Shown here: positions 45,382 through 54,930 of the stretch, in pieces
How positions within the stretch are numbered: the first letter of the stretch is position 1
Layout of the letters: each line of letters begins with the position of its first letter
Origin: JAWKWH01 sp963669285
GTDB taxonomy: Bacteria; Pseudomonadota; Alphaproteobacteria; Rhizobiales; Rhizobiaceae
Reading direction: 5' to 3'
Assembly (NCBI GenBank): GCA_963669285.2
Contig: CAXXSI010000005.1
Location: 62,001-126,000, forward strand
Length of the DNA: 64,000 nt
Notes under the pieces: generated by a model
The model's input: the letters and a program-made list of their open reading frames with translations, nothing else
Told to the model about the DNA's origin: nothing
Databases searched by the model: none
Translations under genes and position numbers: made by a program

Positions 45382-46308
45382 TTAGAGAGATATTTCGTGT
45401 GCCCAGGGCGGATTGGCGCCAGCCCTTGAAACGGTAATTGCCGCCGCCCTGTTGCCAATGGCTAGCGCCCGGGCGATGGATTTGTCATCGGCATCTGCGA
45501 GCGTCTGTTTGGTCAGCAATCCATCGCGTTGCAGGGATGCCAGGAAGCCTGCGCTGAAGGTGTCGCCAGCGCCGACGGTATCAACGACCTCTGCCGGTTC
45601 CACTTCGGCATGGGACGATCCACCTTTCCGATAGGCCGTTGAGCCCTTGACGCCTGCCGTGACGATGATGAGCTTTGTTCCGTTGTCCAGCCAGCGATCA
45701 ACAATCGCGACAACATCAGATTCTGCATCAAACCAGGCCAGGTCCTCATCCGACACCTTGATGATGTCCGCCATGGCGACCATCCGGTTCATCCGGGCAA
45801 GGTGACTTGCGCGATCGCCAATGAAGCTGGGACGTATGTTCGGGTCGAGCACGACGATCCGCTTTTGGCATTCCCGCTTCATGAGCGCCTCATAAGCCGT
45901 GCCGCACGGCTCCTGAACAAGGCTGATGGCGCCGAACAACAATGCCGCAATGTCGTCGTCGAGATCCGGCAGATCGCTCTCGCTCAACGTGCGGTCGGCA
46001 GAGTTTTCATTGTAGAAGGTGTAGTTTGCCTGCCCGTTCGACAGGCCTACAAACGCCAGTGTAGTGGGATGATCGGAGCGGATGGCGTATTTGATGCCGA
46101 CATTGCCATTTTCCAACGCATTTTCCAGAAGCTGCCCGAACAGGTCACGAGAAATGCCGGAAAAAAACTCGGTGGGAACCCCCAGCCGTCCGAGCGCCAC
46201 GGCGGTATTCAGGCTGGCACCTCCGGCATGAGGCACAAAGGCCGCTTCGCCCGATCCGGTTTTTCCGGGCAGCATATCAACGAGGGCGTCACCACAGCAC
46301 AGTATCAT
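45382..46308 (-). CDS. frk: Fructokinase-like PfkB family carbohydrate kinase
   Basis: A 308-residue kinase. The N-terminal motif HAGGASLNTAVALGRLG (about 27-43) and C-terminal VVDTVGAGDTFSAGF with the catalytic Asp define the family, and FYNENSADRTL is typical of fructokinases. ATG 46308 gives the expected N-terminus; the frame extends to a TTG at 46350. Pairing with pgi supports fructose phosphorylation. The upstream 182-base gap holds divergent promoters for this unit and ppc. Confidence 0.87.
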   Translation of the reverse strand: MILCCGDALVDMLPGKTGSGEAAFVPHAGGASLNTAVALGRLGVPTEFFSGISRDLFGQLLENALENGNVGIKYAIRSDHPTTLAFVGLSNGQANYTFYNENSADRTLSESDLPDLDDDIAALLFGAISLVQEPCGTAYEALMKRECQKRIVVLDPNIRPSFIGDRASHLARMNRMVAMADIIKVSDEDLAWFDAESDVVAIVDRWLDNGTKLIIVTAGVKGSTAYRKGGSSHAEVEPAEVVDTVGAGDTFSAGFLASLQRDGLLTKQTLADADDKSIARALAIGNRAAAITVSRAGANPPWAHEISL

Positions 46309-46490
46309 GGGCGTGCTATAGAACAGGTCAGGAGGAGATGAAAATGGCAATTCCGGTTCTGTGTAATTAAATCCACCGTTTGGAGATTTCTGCGCGACAA
46401 CCCGAGCAGATTTTCAGTTGAGCGGTTGAAATCAGGCGCTTTCTATCTCGAAGCTACCCGATAGGGCAGCTTGTAACCTCTCAATCAAGA

Positions 46491-49319
46491 ATGTTTCCTG
46501 ACGCGACAACGACGCACCAACAGGGCGCGGTTGCCGGACAGGATCGAATGATGACTGCAGTCAAGGCAATTACCGAAGACAAATCGGTCAATCACGGTGC
46601 TTCGCAACAGCGGCCGGGATTGATTGCGGCAGACAGCGATCCGCGCACATTGCTATCCTCATTGCTGCGCGATGTTGTCAAAAGTCGATATCCGGCCGTC
46701 GCCCATGTCTTGGAAAACGAAAGTCCGCTGATCAATCTCGCCGAAAGCGACTGCATTTCGGCCCTGCAGGTGCTGGGTGCGTGGTTTCATCTTTCGCGTA
46801 TCGCTGTGGAACACGGCGCGATGCGTCGGAGGCGCCGGATCGAAACAGATCGAGGACCGGAAGCATGCAAGGGCGGATTTTTCAATGTTCTTGCAGACCT
46901 GAAACAAACCGGTGTCGTAAGCAGCGATATCGAAAACACAATCAAGACACTCGATATCGGACCGACAATCACCGCGCATCCCACAGAGGCGAAGCGCGTA
47001 ACGGTACTTGAAATCCATCGCCGCATCTATCGCTTGGTCGTCACCCTGGAAACTGACCGCTGGACACCGAGGGAACGGGAGAAATTCGTCCGTGATCTTC
47101 GCAGTGAAATCGATCTTCTGATCATGACCGGCGAACTGCGAATGGAAAGGCCGACCATTGCGCAGGAATGTGCCTGGGGCATGCATTTCTTTGACGAGAT
47201 CATCTTCGAGGCAACCGGGCAGGTCTACGAGCTGTTCGATGCCGCACTCGGTGAATTATACCCGGAAACACCGCTGACCGTTCCACCCTGCATCAGGTTT
47301 TCGTCGTGGATCGGCGGCGACCGGGACGGCAATCCCAACGTAACAGCCCAGGTGACCGCAGATGCGGTCGGTGAAGCGCGGCTGTTGGCACTGCGTCACT
47401 ACGTTACTCGCCTGGAAAACCTTTCGCACCGCCTTTCGATCAGCGCCAATATCGTTGCGGTGCCCGAGACCTTCACGGAAAGGCTCGACAAACTGCTTGG
47501 ATCGACCAATGGTGGCTCCGAACTGGCCATTCGCAATCCCAAGGAAATTGTCCGCCAGTACCTGACCGCCATTTCCCGCCGCCTGACGACAATGATCAAT
47601 GCGGGTCTGGATTCGTCGGCTGCCTATGTCTCCCCGCAACACCTCGTCGAAGATCTCAAGGCGCTGGAAACCATGCTGGATTCAATCGGATCTTCCGATA
47701 TCGCCAGAGACCAGATCATACCGCTGCGGCGTGAGGTGGAAACCTTCGGATTTCGGACTTTCTCGCTTGATATTCGACAAAACTCGACAGTCGTTAACCG
47801 CGTGTTGGCCGACATCTGGCGTATCCGCGACGGGCGCGATGCGGGTGTTCCGGTGGTCGGTTCAGCCGCTTGGTCCACTCGTTTGCGAAGCGAATTGAAA
47901 CAACAATCGGTCGAAATCGATCCGATCGACCTGTTCGACGATTACACAGACGAAACCCGCGAACTGGTCAGGTTGTTTCGGCTAATCAATGAGGCAAACC
48001 GGGGGCCTGATCCGGAAGCAGTCGGTGCGTTTATTCTGTCGATGACAACCTCGGCTGATGACATTCTGGCCGTTTATCTGCTGGCGCGATATTGCGGCAT
48101 GACCTCAATCGATGATCACTATTCGATCCGCACGCTGCAGGTTATTCCGTTGTTCGAAACGATCGACGATCTGCGCAATGCGCCGGAGATCCTAAAGACC
48201 CTGTTTTCGACGGCGACCATTCGCCGAGCGCTGCGCAAGAACAAAAACGTTCAAGAAGTGATGGTCGGTTATTCGGATTCCAACAAGGATGGCGGTTTCT
48301 TCTGCTCGCGTTGGGAACTGGCAAAAGCGCAATATCGTATCACTGAGACGGGCGCCAAGAGCCACATCACCATCAAGTTCTTTCACGGCCGTGGCGGCTC
48401 GGTCAGCCGGGGAGGCGGCCCCACCGGCCGGTCGATTGCCGCACAACCCGCCAATACGATCGGCGGGCGCATGCGGTTGACCGAGCAGGGCGAGGTTGTT
48501 TCGGCGAAATATGCCAACCGCGGCACGGCGGTGCATGAACTCGAAGTGCTCACGGCCGGCGTCCTGGCGCACACACTGAAGTCGCCGCACGAACCTGAGC
48601 TGAAAAGAAATCCGGAGTTTGAAGAAGCGCTAGAGGCATTGTCCGGCCTTTCCCAGGCAGCATATTCCGGGCTGATTACGAAACCCGGTTTCATAACCTA
48701 TTTCCAGGAGGCAAGCCCAGTCGAGGAGCTGGCAATGCTCAAGATTGGGTCCCGTCCGGCCAAGCGTTTCGGGGCAGCTGAGCTTTCGGATCTGCGGGCA
48801 ATACCCTGGGTGTTCGCCTGGAGCCAGAACCGCCATCTGATCACGGGCTGGTATGGCATCGGCAGCGCGCTTGAAAGTTTCTTGAATGTCCGCGGCGCGG
48901 ACGGCGAGGTGCTTCTGCAAAACATGTTCGCCAGATCGCGGCATTTTGCATTGGCGATTGACGAGATCGAAAAGGCGCTGTGCCAAGCCGACATGGGCCT
49001 GGCAGCCGAATATGCCGGCCTCGTCGGAGAGCGGGCGGCGGCGGAAAGCGTATTCGAGGCAATCGCCGCAGAGTATGAGCGATCTGCACGTGTCGTGCGG
49101 TTGATAATTGGCGGCGGTAATCTTGGCGAACGTTTTCCGCGTTTCAGGAAAACACTCGATGAAAGCCTGCCGATGATCAATCGGGTCAACGGCCTGCAGG
49201 TGGAATTGTTGCGCCGCGCCCGCCAGATCAGGGCAGAGGGCGGCACCCCCAGGAAAACGGAAATCGCATTGTTGCTGTCGATGAACTGTATCTCGGCCGG
49301 CCTCGGCTGGACCGGCTGA
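46491..49319 (+). CDS. ppc: Phosphoenolpyruvate carboxylase
   Basis: A 942-residue PEP carboxylase forming oxaloacetate from PEP and bicarbonate. Catalytic motifs are ITAHPTEAKR with the essential His (about 165), GGDRDGNP (about 277), and FHGRGGSVSRGGGPT (about 630), with the usual C-terminus ending in SMNCISAGLGWTG. ATG 46491 is used; ATG 46548 has AGGA just upstream and is an alternative. glyA follows after 34 bases. The pairing suits anaplerosis and also the serine cycle. Confidence 0.95.
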   Translation: MFPDATTTHQQGAVAGQDRMMTAVKAITEDKSVNHGASQQRPGLIAADSDPRTLLSSLLRDVVKSRYPAVAHVLENESPLINLAESDCISALQVLGAWFHLSRIAVEHGAMRRRRRIETDRGPEACKGGFFNVLADLKQTGVVSSDIENTIKTLDIGPTITAHPTEAKRVTVLEIHRRIYRLVVTLETDRWTPREREKFVRDLRSEIDLLIMTGELRMERPTIAQECAWGMHFFDEIIFEATGQVYELFDAALGELYPETPLTVPPCIRFSSWIGGDRDGNPNVTAQVTADAVGEARLLALRHYVTRLENLSHRLSISANIVAVPETFTERLDKLLGSTNGGSELAIRNPKEIVRQYLTAISRRLTTMINAGLDSSAAYVSPQHLVEDLKALETMLDSIGSSDIARDQIIPLRREVETFGFRTFSLDIRQNSTVVNRVLADIWRIRDGRDAGVPVVGSAAWSTRLRSELKQQSVEIDPIDLFDDYTDETRELVRLFRLINEANRGPDPEAVGAFILSMTTSADDILAVYLLARYCGMTSIDDHYSIRTLQVIPLFETIDDLRNAPEILKTLFSTATIRRALRKNKNVQEVMVGYSDSNKDGGFFCSRWELAKAQYRITETGAKSHITIKFFHGRGGSVSRGGGPTGRSIAAQPANTIGGRMRLTEQGEVVSAKYANRGTAVHELEVLTAGVLAHTLKSPHEPELKRNPEFEEALEALSGLSQAAYSGLITKPGFITYFQEASPVEELAMLKIGSRPAKRFGAAELSDLRAIPWVFAWSQNRHLITGWYGIGSALESFLNVRGADGEVLLQNMFARSRHFALAIDEIEKALCQADMGLAAEYAGLVGERAAAESVFEAIAAEYERSARVVRLIIGGGNLGERFPRFRKTLDESLPMINRVNGLQVELLRRARQIRAEGGTPRKTEIALLLSMNCISAGLGWTG

Positions 49320-49353
49320 CCAGACTCATTGGCCCCAAGCAGGGAGAACGAAC

Positions 49354-50643
49354 ATGAACATCCATACAAATACCCGGTTTTTCTTTTCCGAGGCGCTTTC
49401 AAGCTCCGACCCGGAGATCTCAGGGGCCATTGCGCGTGAACACCAACGCCAGTCCCACGAGATTGAACTGATCGCTTCGGAAAACATTGTGTCCAATGCT
49501 GTGCTCGAGGCGCAGGGTTCGGTGATGACCAACAAATATGCCGAAGGTTATCCGGGACGACGCTACTATGGCGGCTGCCAATTTGTTGACGAGGCCGAAG
49601 AACTCGCCCGGGAGCGGGCCAAGAAGCTCTTTGATTGCGGGTTTGCAAATGTGCAGCCGAATTCGGGAAGCCAGGCCAATCAGGCGGTGTTTTTTTCGCT
49701 GATGCAGCCGGGCGATACCTATATGGGATTAAACCTTGCCGCAGGCGGCCACCTGACCCACGGGGCGCCGGTCAATCAGTCAGGCAAGTGGTTCAATGTC
49801 GTGCCCTACGGCGTACGCGAGGATACCCATCAAATCGATTTCGACGAGGTGCGCGACCTGGCCAGGGCGCACAAGCCGAAATTGATGATCGCTGGCGGGT
49901 CAGCCTATCCGCGCTTTATCGATTTCAAGATGTTCCGCGAGATTGCCGACGAGGTCGGCGCCTATTTGATGGTCGATATGGCTCATTTCGCCGGCCTGGT
50001 CGCCGGTGGCGTACATCCCAATCCGCTCGACTATGCCGATGTGGCGACGACAACGACGCACAAGACGCTGCGCGGGCCGCGCGGTGGAATGGTGCTGACC
50101 AATGACGGGGAAATTGCCAAGAAGATCAATTCGGCAGTCTTTCCCGGTCTGCAGGGAGGCCCGTTGATGCATGTGATCGCCGCAAAAGCGGTCGCCTTTG
50201 GTGAAGCATTGAGGCCTGAGTTCCGTCAATACGCGCAACATGTTGTCGACAACGCTCGCGTTCTGGCCGACACGATCAAGGCTGGCGGCCTTGATATCGT
50301 TTCCGGCGGCACCGACACGCATCTGATGCTGGTCGATCTGCGCAGGAAATCGGTGACCGGCAAGGCGGCGGAAGCGGCATTGGGGCGCGCCGATATCACC
50401 TGCAACAAGAACGGCATTCCGTTCGATCCTGAAAAACCGATGATCACTTCGGGCATCCGTTTGGGTTCACCGGCATGCACCACGCGTGGTTTCGGCCAGA
50501 AGGAATTTGCCGATGTCGGCAACATGATCATCGAGGTGATCGATGGTTTGGCGGCGAACGGCGAAGCGGAAAATGGTGCTGTTGAAGCGGCGGTTCGCGA
50601 AAGGGCGAACGCGCTAACCCGACAGTTCCCGATCTACGCTTGA
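49354..50643 (+). CDS. glyA: Serine hydroxymethyltransferase
   Basis: A 429-residue PLP enzyme that interconverts serine plus THF with glycine plus methylene-THF. The PLP Lys is K237 in TTTTHKTLRGPRGG; ELIASENIVS and EGYPGRRYYGG are hallmark segments. AGGGAGAA precedes the ATG by six bases. It follows ppc closely and lies in the same region as fhs, folD and formate dehydrogenase. Confidence 0.96.
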   Translation: MNIHTNTRFFFSEALSSSDPEISGAIAREHQRQSHEIELIASENIVSNAVLEAQGSVMTNKYAEGYPGRRYYGGCQFVDEAEELARERAKKLFDCGFANVQPNSGSQANQAVFFSLMQPGDTYMGLNLAAGGHLTHGAPVNQSGKWFNVVPYGVREDTHQIDFDEVRDLARAHKPKLMIAGGSAYPRFIDFKMFREIADEVGAYLMVDMAHFAGLVAGGVHPNPLDYADVATTTTHKTLRGPRGGMVLTNDGEIAKKINSAVFPGLQGGPLMHVIAAKAVAFGEALRPEFRQYAQHVVDNARVLADTIKAGGLDIVSGGTDTHLMLVDLRRKSVTGKAAEAALGRADITCNKNGIPFDPEKPMITSGIRLGSPACTTRGFGQKEFADVGNMIIEVIDGLAANGEAENGAVEAAVRERANALTRQFPIYA

Positions 50644-50885
50644 AGCTTCGGCTGCAGTTAAACCGGCCCATCCGGTTCCCTTTTGCCGGCGATCCGGTTG
50701 AGCAACATCAAGTGCCCGTCGACCGCTGAGTGCTAAAATGAATGCTGTCCGGAGGATGATCGTCCTTCGGAAGCGCTTAGGCGTACGGCCACAGGTGTGC
50801 ATTTTGGATTCACATTGAGTTTCGAATGCCGGAAATGTGAGCCGAGAATCCTCAGCGCGGAGACATGTCTGCCGAGGATCTTTAC

Positions 50886-52562
50886 ATGAGACGTTTGCTC
50901 TGGGCGTTAGGAACTGTTGTCGTCTTGCTGGCGGTCGCGTTCGGTGTTTTCATGTATTGGGCATACCGGCCTGTGCCGTCATTCGAGCCGTATACCTACA
51001 CCGCCGAACGACCGGACTACTGGCCGACCGAGAGCTGGCAGAGATCGACGCCGGAAGCCCAGGGAATGAACTCCGAAACCCTGCTGGACATGATCGCCTT
51101 CTATGAGAAGGAGGCAGCAAGCGACCCGGAGTTCTATCTCGATTCCATCACGGTGATCCGCAACGGATTTATCGTTGCCGAGGTCTATCCAAATCCGAAC
51201 TTTCCTCGCGACGAGATGCACGTCATCCATTCAGCGACCAAGAGCATTGTCTCGGTTCTGATCGGCATCGCTATTGACCGGGGGATTATCAATAGCGTCG
51301 ACGACAAGGTTGTCGACTATTTTGCCGACCGCGACATTAAAAACCTCGATGATCGCAAACGTTCCCTGACAATCCGCGATCTTCTGTCGATGGAAACGGG
51401 ATTGCACAGCCGGGATTCCTTCCTCTATGCCTATGAAGGCCTCTTCGCGCTTCAGCAGTCCGATGACTGGTTGCAGTTCGCACTCGATCTGCCAATGGCG
51501 GCTGACCCTGGCGAACGCTTCGATTATTCCAACATCAGTACGTTTTTGCTCGGGGCTGTCCTTGCTGAGGCCACAGAGACGGATGTGCTGACGTTTGCGC
51601 GCGAAACACTGTTTGGGCCGCTCGGCATCAAAAACGTCAGATGGGAATGGAATGGTGACGGTCTGCCAATAGCCTGGGCGCGCATGTGGCTTCAGCCCGA
51701 CGACCTGGCAAAGATAGGGCTTTTATACCTTCAACAAGGCCATTGGAACGGGAGGCAGTTGGTGCCGGCGGAGTGGATCAGGGAAAGCCTGACGCCGTGG
51801 GCGTTTCCAAAAAACGTGGTCTATATCCTCAATGAGGACATGAGCGAAGACACGGATGCCTCGCGGCGCATCTGGGTCGCGCAGCGCTTTTTCCGGCCAT
51901 TCACCGACGGCTACGGTTATCAATGGTGGCTTGATGGAGAGGGCAACTATAACGCTCTGGGCACCAGTGGGCAGTACCTGACTGTCTCGCCAGAGAAAAA
52001 TCTAATCTTTGTGGTGACCGGCAAGAACAGCGGGTTATCCCAGTTCAAACCAGTGGAACTGTTCTATGACTATGTTTTGCCGGCGGTTGAGGCCGACACG
52101 CTTCCAGCGAACCCGACCGCGGGCAAGTCGCTGGCGGGCTATGCTGACCCTCCGGCGCGCGAATACAAGGCTATCCCCGTACCGCCATTACCGAAGGTTG
52201 CAGCAGAGATTTCCGGTGTCACCTACGCGATGGAGACGAATCCATACAAGACGGACAATGTGCGACTGACATTTGATACGGCAAAATCCTATGCGGAACT
52301 CAGCTACACAGCACGAGAGAGCTGGGCGCCGAAATTCCATGTTGGTCTGGATGGCGTGCCGCGACATACGGAGACGAATGTTGGCGTCGTTATCGCCTCC
52401 GGCCGGTGGAGCGCACCGGACACGTTCGTCGTCGATGTGGAAATCGTCGGTTATACGACCTTCGATAAATGGGAATTTCGGTTTGATGGCGACCGGTTGA
52501 TCCTCACCGAATACAGCATTACCGGCGACTACACCTATCAGGGTCGTGCCGCGCGGCGATAG
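50886..52562 (+). CDS. Serine hydrolase, class C beta-lactamase/penicillin-binding protein family
   Basis: A 558-residue protein with an N-terminal membrane anchor (about 4-25). The hydrolase domain has the S-x-x-K nucleophile motif in SATKS (about 115), Y-x-N in YSN (about 210) and a GTSG triad near residue 355. A C-terminal domain of about 140 residues, rich in beta structure, has no recognised motif. Likely a periplasmic esterase or peptidase rather than a true beta-lactamase. GAGGA sits seven bases before ATG 50886; ATG 50865 is too close to its own purine run. A bidirectional terminator follows. Confidence 0.82.
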   Translation: MRRLLWALGTVVVLLAVAFGVFMYWAYRPVPSFEPYTYTAERPDYWPTESWQRSTPEAQGMNSETLLDMIAFYEKEAASDPEFYLDSITVIRNGFIVAEVYPNPNFPRDEMHVIHSATKSIVSVLIGIAIDRGIINSVDDKVVDYFADRDIKNLDDRKRSLTIRDLLSMETGLHSRDSFLYAYEGLFALQQSDDWLQFALDLPMAADPGERFDYSNISTFLLGAVLAEATETDVLTFARETLFGPLGIKNVRWEWNGDGLPIAWARMWLQPDDLAKIGLLYLQQGHWNGRQLVPAEWIRESLTPWAFPKNVVYILNEDMSEDTDASRRIWVAQRFFRPFTDGYGYQWWLDGEGNYNALGTSGQYLTVSPEKNLIFVVTGKNSGLSQFKPVELFYDYVLPAVEADTLPANPTAGKSLAGYADPPAREYKAIPVPPLPKVAAEISGVTYAMETNPYKTDNVRLTFDTAKSYAELSYTARESWAPKFHVGLDGVPRHTETNVGVVIASGRWSAPDTFVVDVEIVGYTTFDKWEFRFDGDRLILTEYSITGDYTYQGRAARR

Positions 52563-52686
52563 CGTGAGGCATCATTGGGGCGTCAATGGTCGGTATGCCG
52601 GTTGGCGTTTGATCCTGACACGGAAGCTGTCGGCTCAATTCAGATCACCAGGTTCCACCGTCAGAAACCGACTGGATCAAAAAAAT

Positions 52687-52717
52687 ACCCCCGGGGTACG
52701 CAACATCCGGGGGTTTT
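52687..52717. terminator. Bidirectional Rho-independent terminator
   Basis: Stem ACCCCCGG at 52687-52694 pairs with CCGGGGGT at 52707-52714. T4 follows on the right and an A-run precedes on the left, so it can stop transcripts from the serine hydrolase gene and from the fhs side. Confidence 0.85.
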
Positions 52718-52738
52718 AGTTTGGGAGAAGAAACGCGA

Positions 52739-53051
52739 CTAGAGCGTATCCGGTTCAAATGGAATCGTTTGAACGTAGGGATTTTGTGTTCCGGCTAGGA
52801 GCGCGGGGCGACGCGGTGCAAGCACCGTTAGGCCCGCGCGACGCCGACCGGGGCGCAAAAGGCCAAGCTCAGACGATTGCGTTTTGTCCTTATCTTTCAG
52901 GCGCTTAGCATTTGGCCTACTCGGCAGCATTTTCCGCATCAGCAGCGTCGAAATCCTCGCACGATGACAACATCGCGCTGCGGTATTCTCCTCGCTGATG
53001 TGCAAAATGCTTGCCATCAAATCGCTCCCATTTAAGCCGGACACGCTCTAG
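52739..53051. repeat. MITE-like element with ~34-bp terminal inverted repeats, overlapping the fhs stop
   Basis: About 313 bases bounded by imperfect inverted repeats. The left end begins CTAGAGCGTATCCGGTTCAA at 52739, and the right end, read in reverse, begins CTAGAGCGTGTCCGGCTTAA, ending at 53051. About 27 of 34 positions agree. The centre holds further GC-rich inverted sequence (52800-52860). There is no transposase; the 101-codon open frame inside spans the repeat ends and is probably not a gene. Similar GAGCG...CGCTC-ended intergenic repeats are common in Rhizobiales. The right end supplies the last base of the fhs stop region. Confidence 0.75.
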
Positions 53052-54727
53052 AACAGGCCTTCGATCAAACCGTCATCGTTGAGATAAATCTTCTCCGATG
53101 AAGGTACTTTCGGCAGGCCGGGCATGGTCATGATCTGACCTGTGATCACCACGATGAAGCCCGCACCGGCCGACAACCGCACTTCGCGGACCGGAACGGT
53201 GTGTCCGGTTGGTGCCCCGCGCAGGTTCGGATCGGTCGAGAACGAATACTGCGTCTTGGCCATGCAGACGGGCAGATCGCCATAACCCTGTTCTTCCCAT
53301 TGGCGAAGTTGGTCGCGCACGGATTTGTCCGCAATGACCTCTTCGGCGCGGTAAACACGCTTGGCGACAGTCTCGATCTTTTCAAAGAGCGGCATATCGT
53401 CGGGGTAAAGCGGCGCAAACTGCGACTGGTCGCCATCGGCTATTTCGGCGATCCGGATTGCCAGTTCCTTGGTTCCTTCAGAACCCTCGGCCCAATGCTT
53501 GCATAGTATGGCCTCCGAACCTTGCGAAGCGACGTAGTCTTTAACCGCCTGAATTTCCGCATCCGTATCGGAGATGAAGTGGTTGATCGCCACGACCGCA
53601 GGAACGCCGAACTGTTTGATATTCTCAATGTGGCGGCCGAGGTTCGAACAGCCTTTTTCGACCGCTTCGACGTTTTCGGAGCCAAGATCTTCTTTCTTGA
53701 CGCCGCCATTCATCTTCATCGCGCGAACCGTGGCGACGATGACACAGGCAGCCGGCTTGAGACCGGCCTTGCGGCTCTTGATGTTGAAGAATTTTTCCGC
53801 ACCCAGATCGGCGCCGAAACCGGCTTCTGTCACCACATAGTCGGCGATTTTCAGCGCAGTCGTTGTGGCCACCACGGAATTACAGCCATGGGCGATATTG
53901 GCGAAGGGGCCGCCGTGGACAAATGCGGGGTTGTTCTCCAGCGTTTGCACCAGGTTGGGCTGCATGGCGTCCTTGAGCAGAACTGTCATGGCGCCATCGG
54001 CCTTGATATCGCGAGCATAGACGGGGCTCTTGTCGCGACGGTAGCCGATGATGATGTCGCCGAGCCGCTTTTCCAGGTCTTTCAGATTGTTGGACAGGCA
54101 CAGGATAGCCATGACCTCGGAAGCGACCGTGATGTCAAAACCCGCTTCGCGTGGAAAGCCGTTTGCAACACCACCCAGTGAACATACGATCTCGCGCAAT
54201 GCTCGGTCGTTCATGTCCATCACACGGCGCCAGGCAACACGGCGCTGATCGATTTCCTGGGCGTTACCCCAATAAATGTGATTGTCGATCATCGCCGACA
54301 GCAGATTGTGGGCCGAGGTGATCGCGTGAAAGTCGCCGGTAAAGTGCAGGTTCATGTCTTCCATAGGCACGACCTGCGCATAGCCGCCGCCTGCAGCGCC
54401 GCCCTTGACGCCAAAGCAGGGGCCAAGCGAAGCCTCGCGAATACAGATGGCCGCTTTCTTGCCGATCGCATTCAGCCCGTCGCCGAGGCCGACAGTGGTG
54501 GTGGTTTTGCCTTCACCAGCCGGAGTCGGATTGATCGCGGTAACGAGAATTAGCTTGCCGTCCTCATTGCCTTGAACCGACTGAATGAACTCGGCTGAAA
54601 CCTTCGCCTTGTCATGACCGTAGGGGAGCAGGTGATCGGAACCGATTCCCAGCTTAGCCCCGATTTCCTGGATCGGCTGCTTTGTAGCCGCCCGTGCTAT
54701 CTCAATGTCGGACTTTACCTCGCCCAT
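53048..54727 (-). CDS. fhs: Formate-tetrahydrofolate ligase
   Basis: A 559-residue enzyme that makes 10-formyl-THF from formate, THF and ATP. The P-loop TPAGEGKTTTTVGLGD (about 66-81) and the EASLGPCFGVKGGAAGGG segment (about 98) are diagnostic. AGAGGA precedes the ATG. It diverges from folD across a 203-base gap. The stop TAG lies inside the right end of a MITE-like repeat, yet the protein C-terminus (GLIEGLF) looks normal. Confidence 0.96.
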   Translation of the reverse strand: MGEVKSDIEIARAATKQPIQEIGAKLGIGSDHLLPYGHDKAKVSAEFIQSVQGNEDGKLILVTAINPTPAGEGKTTTTVGLGDGLNAIGKKAAICIREASLGPCFGVKGGAAGGGYAQVVPMEDMNLHFTGDFHAITSAHNLLSAMIDNHIYWGNAQEIDQRRVAWRRVMDMNDRALREIVCSLGGVANGFPREAGFDITVASEVMAILCLSNNLKDLEKRLGDIIIGYRRDKSPVYARDIKADGAMTVLLKDAMQPNLVQTLENNPAFVHGGPFANIAHGCNSVVATTTALKIADYVVTEAGFGADLGAEKFFNIKSRKAGLKPAACVIVATVRAMKMNGGVKKEDLGSENVEAVEKGCSNLGRHIENIKQFGVPAVVAINHFISDTDAEIQAVKDYVASQGSEAILCKHWAEGSEGTKELAIRIAEIADGDQSQFAPLYPDDMPLFEKIETVAKRVYRAEEVIADKSVRDQLRQWEEQGYGDLPVCMAKTQYSFSTDPNLRGAPTGHTVPVREVRLSAGAGFIVVITGQIMTMPGLPKVPSSEKIYLNDDGLIEGLF

Positions 54728-54930
54728 TTTTCCTCTCCAAATCGCAGTTTCTTGGGATCACGCGCGATTGTTTCTGTATTCAAATTCAACGCTGCCGTAT
54801 AAGCGACGTTCCGATGGCGGATTTCGAACTCCACCGGCGATAAAAATCCCTTAGCATGTTTCATTGCAGAAAAAAATATTTCTTGTTATGAAAAATTACG
54901 TAATCCGGAATAGTCGGGAGGTCCAGGGTT

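Noticed and set aside
48698..49648. 316-codon minus-strand open frame
   Set aside because: Antisense to the end of ppc and start of glyA; Arg/Pro/Ser-rich shadow.
50660..50684. Possible terminator after glyA (AACCGG-CCCAT-CCGGTT then CCCTTTT)
   Set aside because: Only a 6-bp stem with Cs before a short T-run; too weak to call.
50748..50771. Hairpin TCCGGAGGA...TCCTTCGGA upstream of the serine hydrolase gene
   Set aside because: One mismatch and no T-run; role not supportable.
52739..53044. 101-codon minus-strand open frame beside fhs
   Set aside because: It spans the inverted-repeat ends of the MITE-like element, has no ribosome site and low-complexity basic composition.
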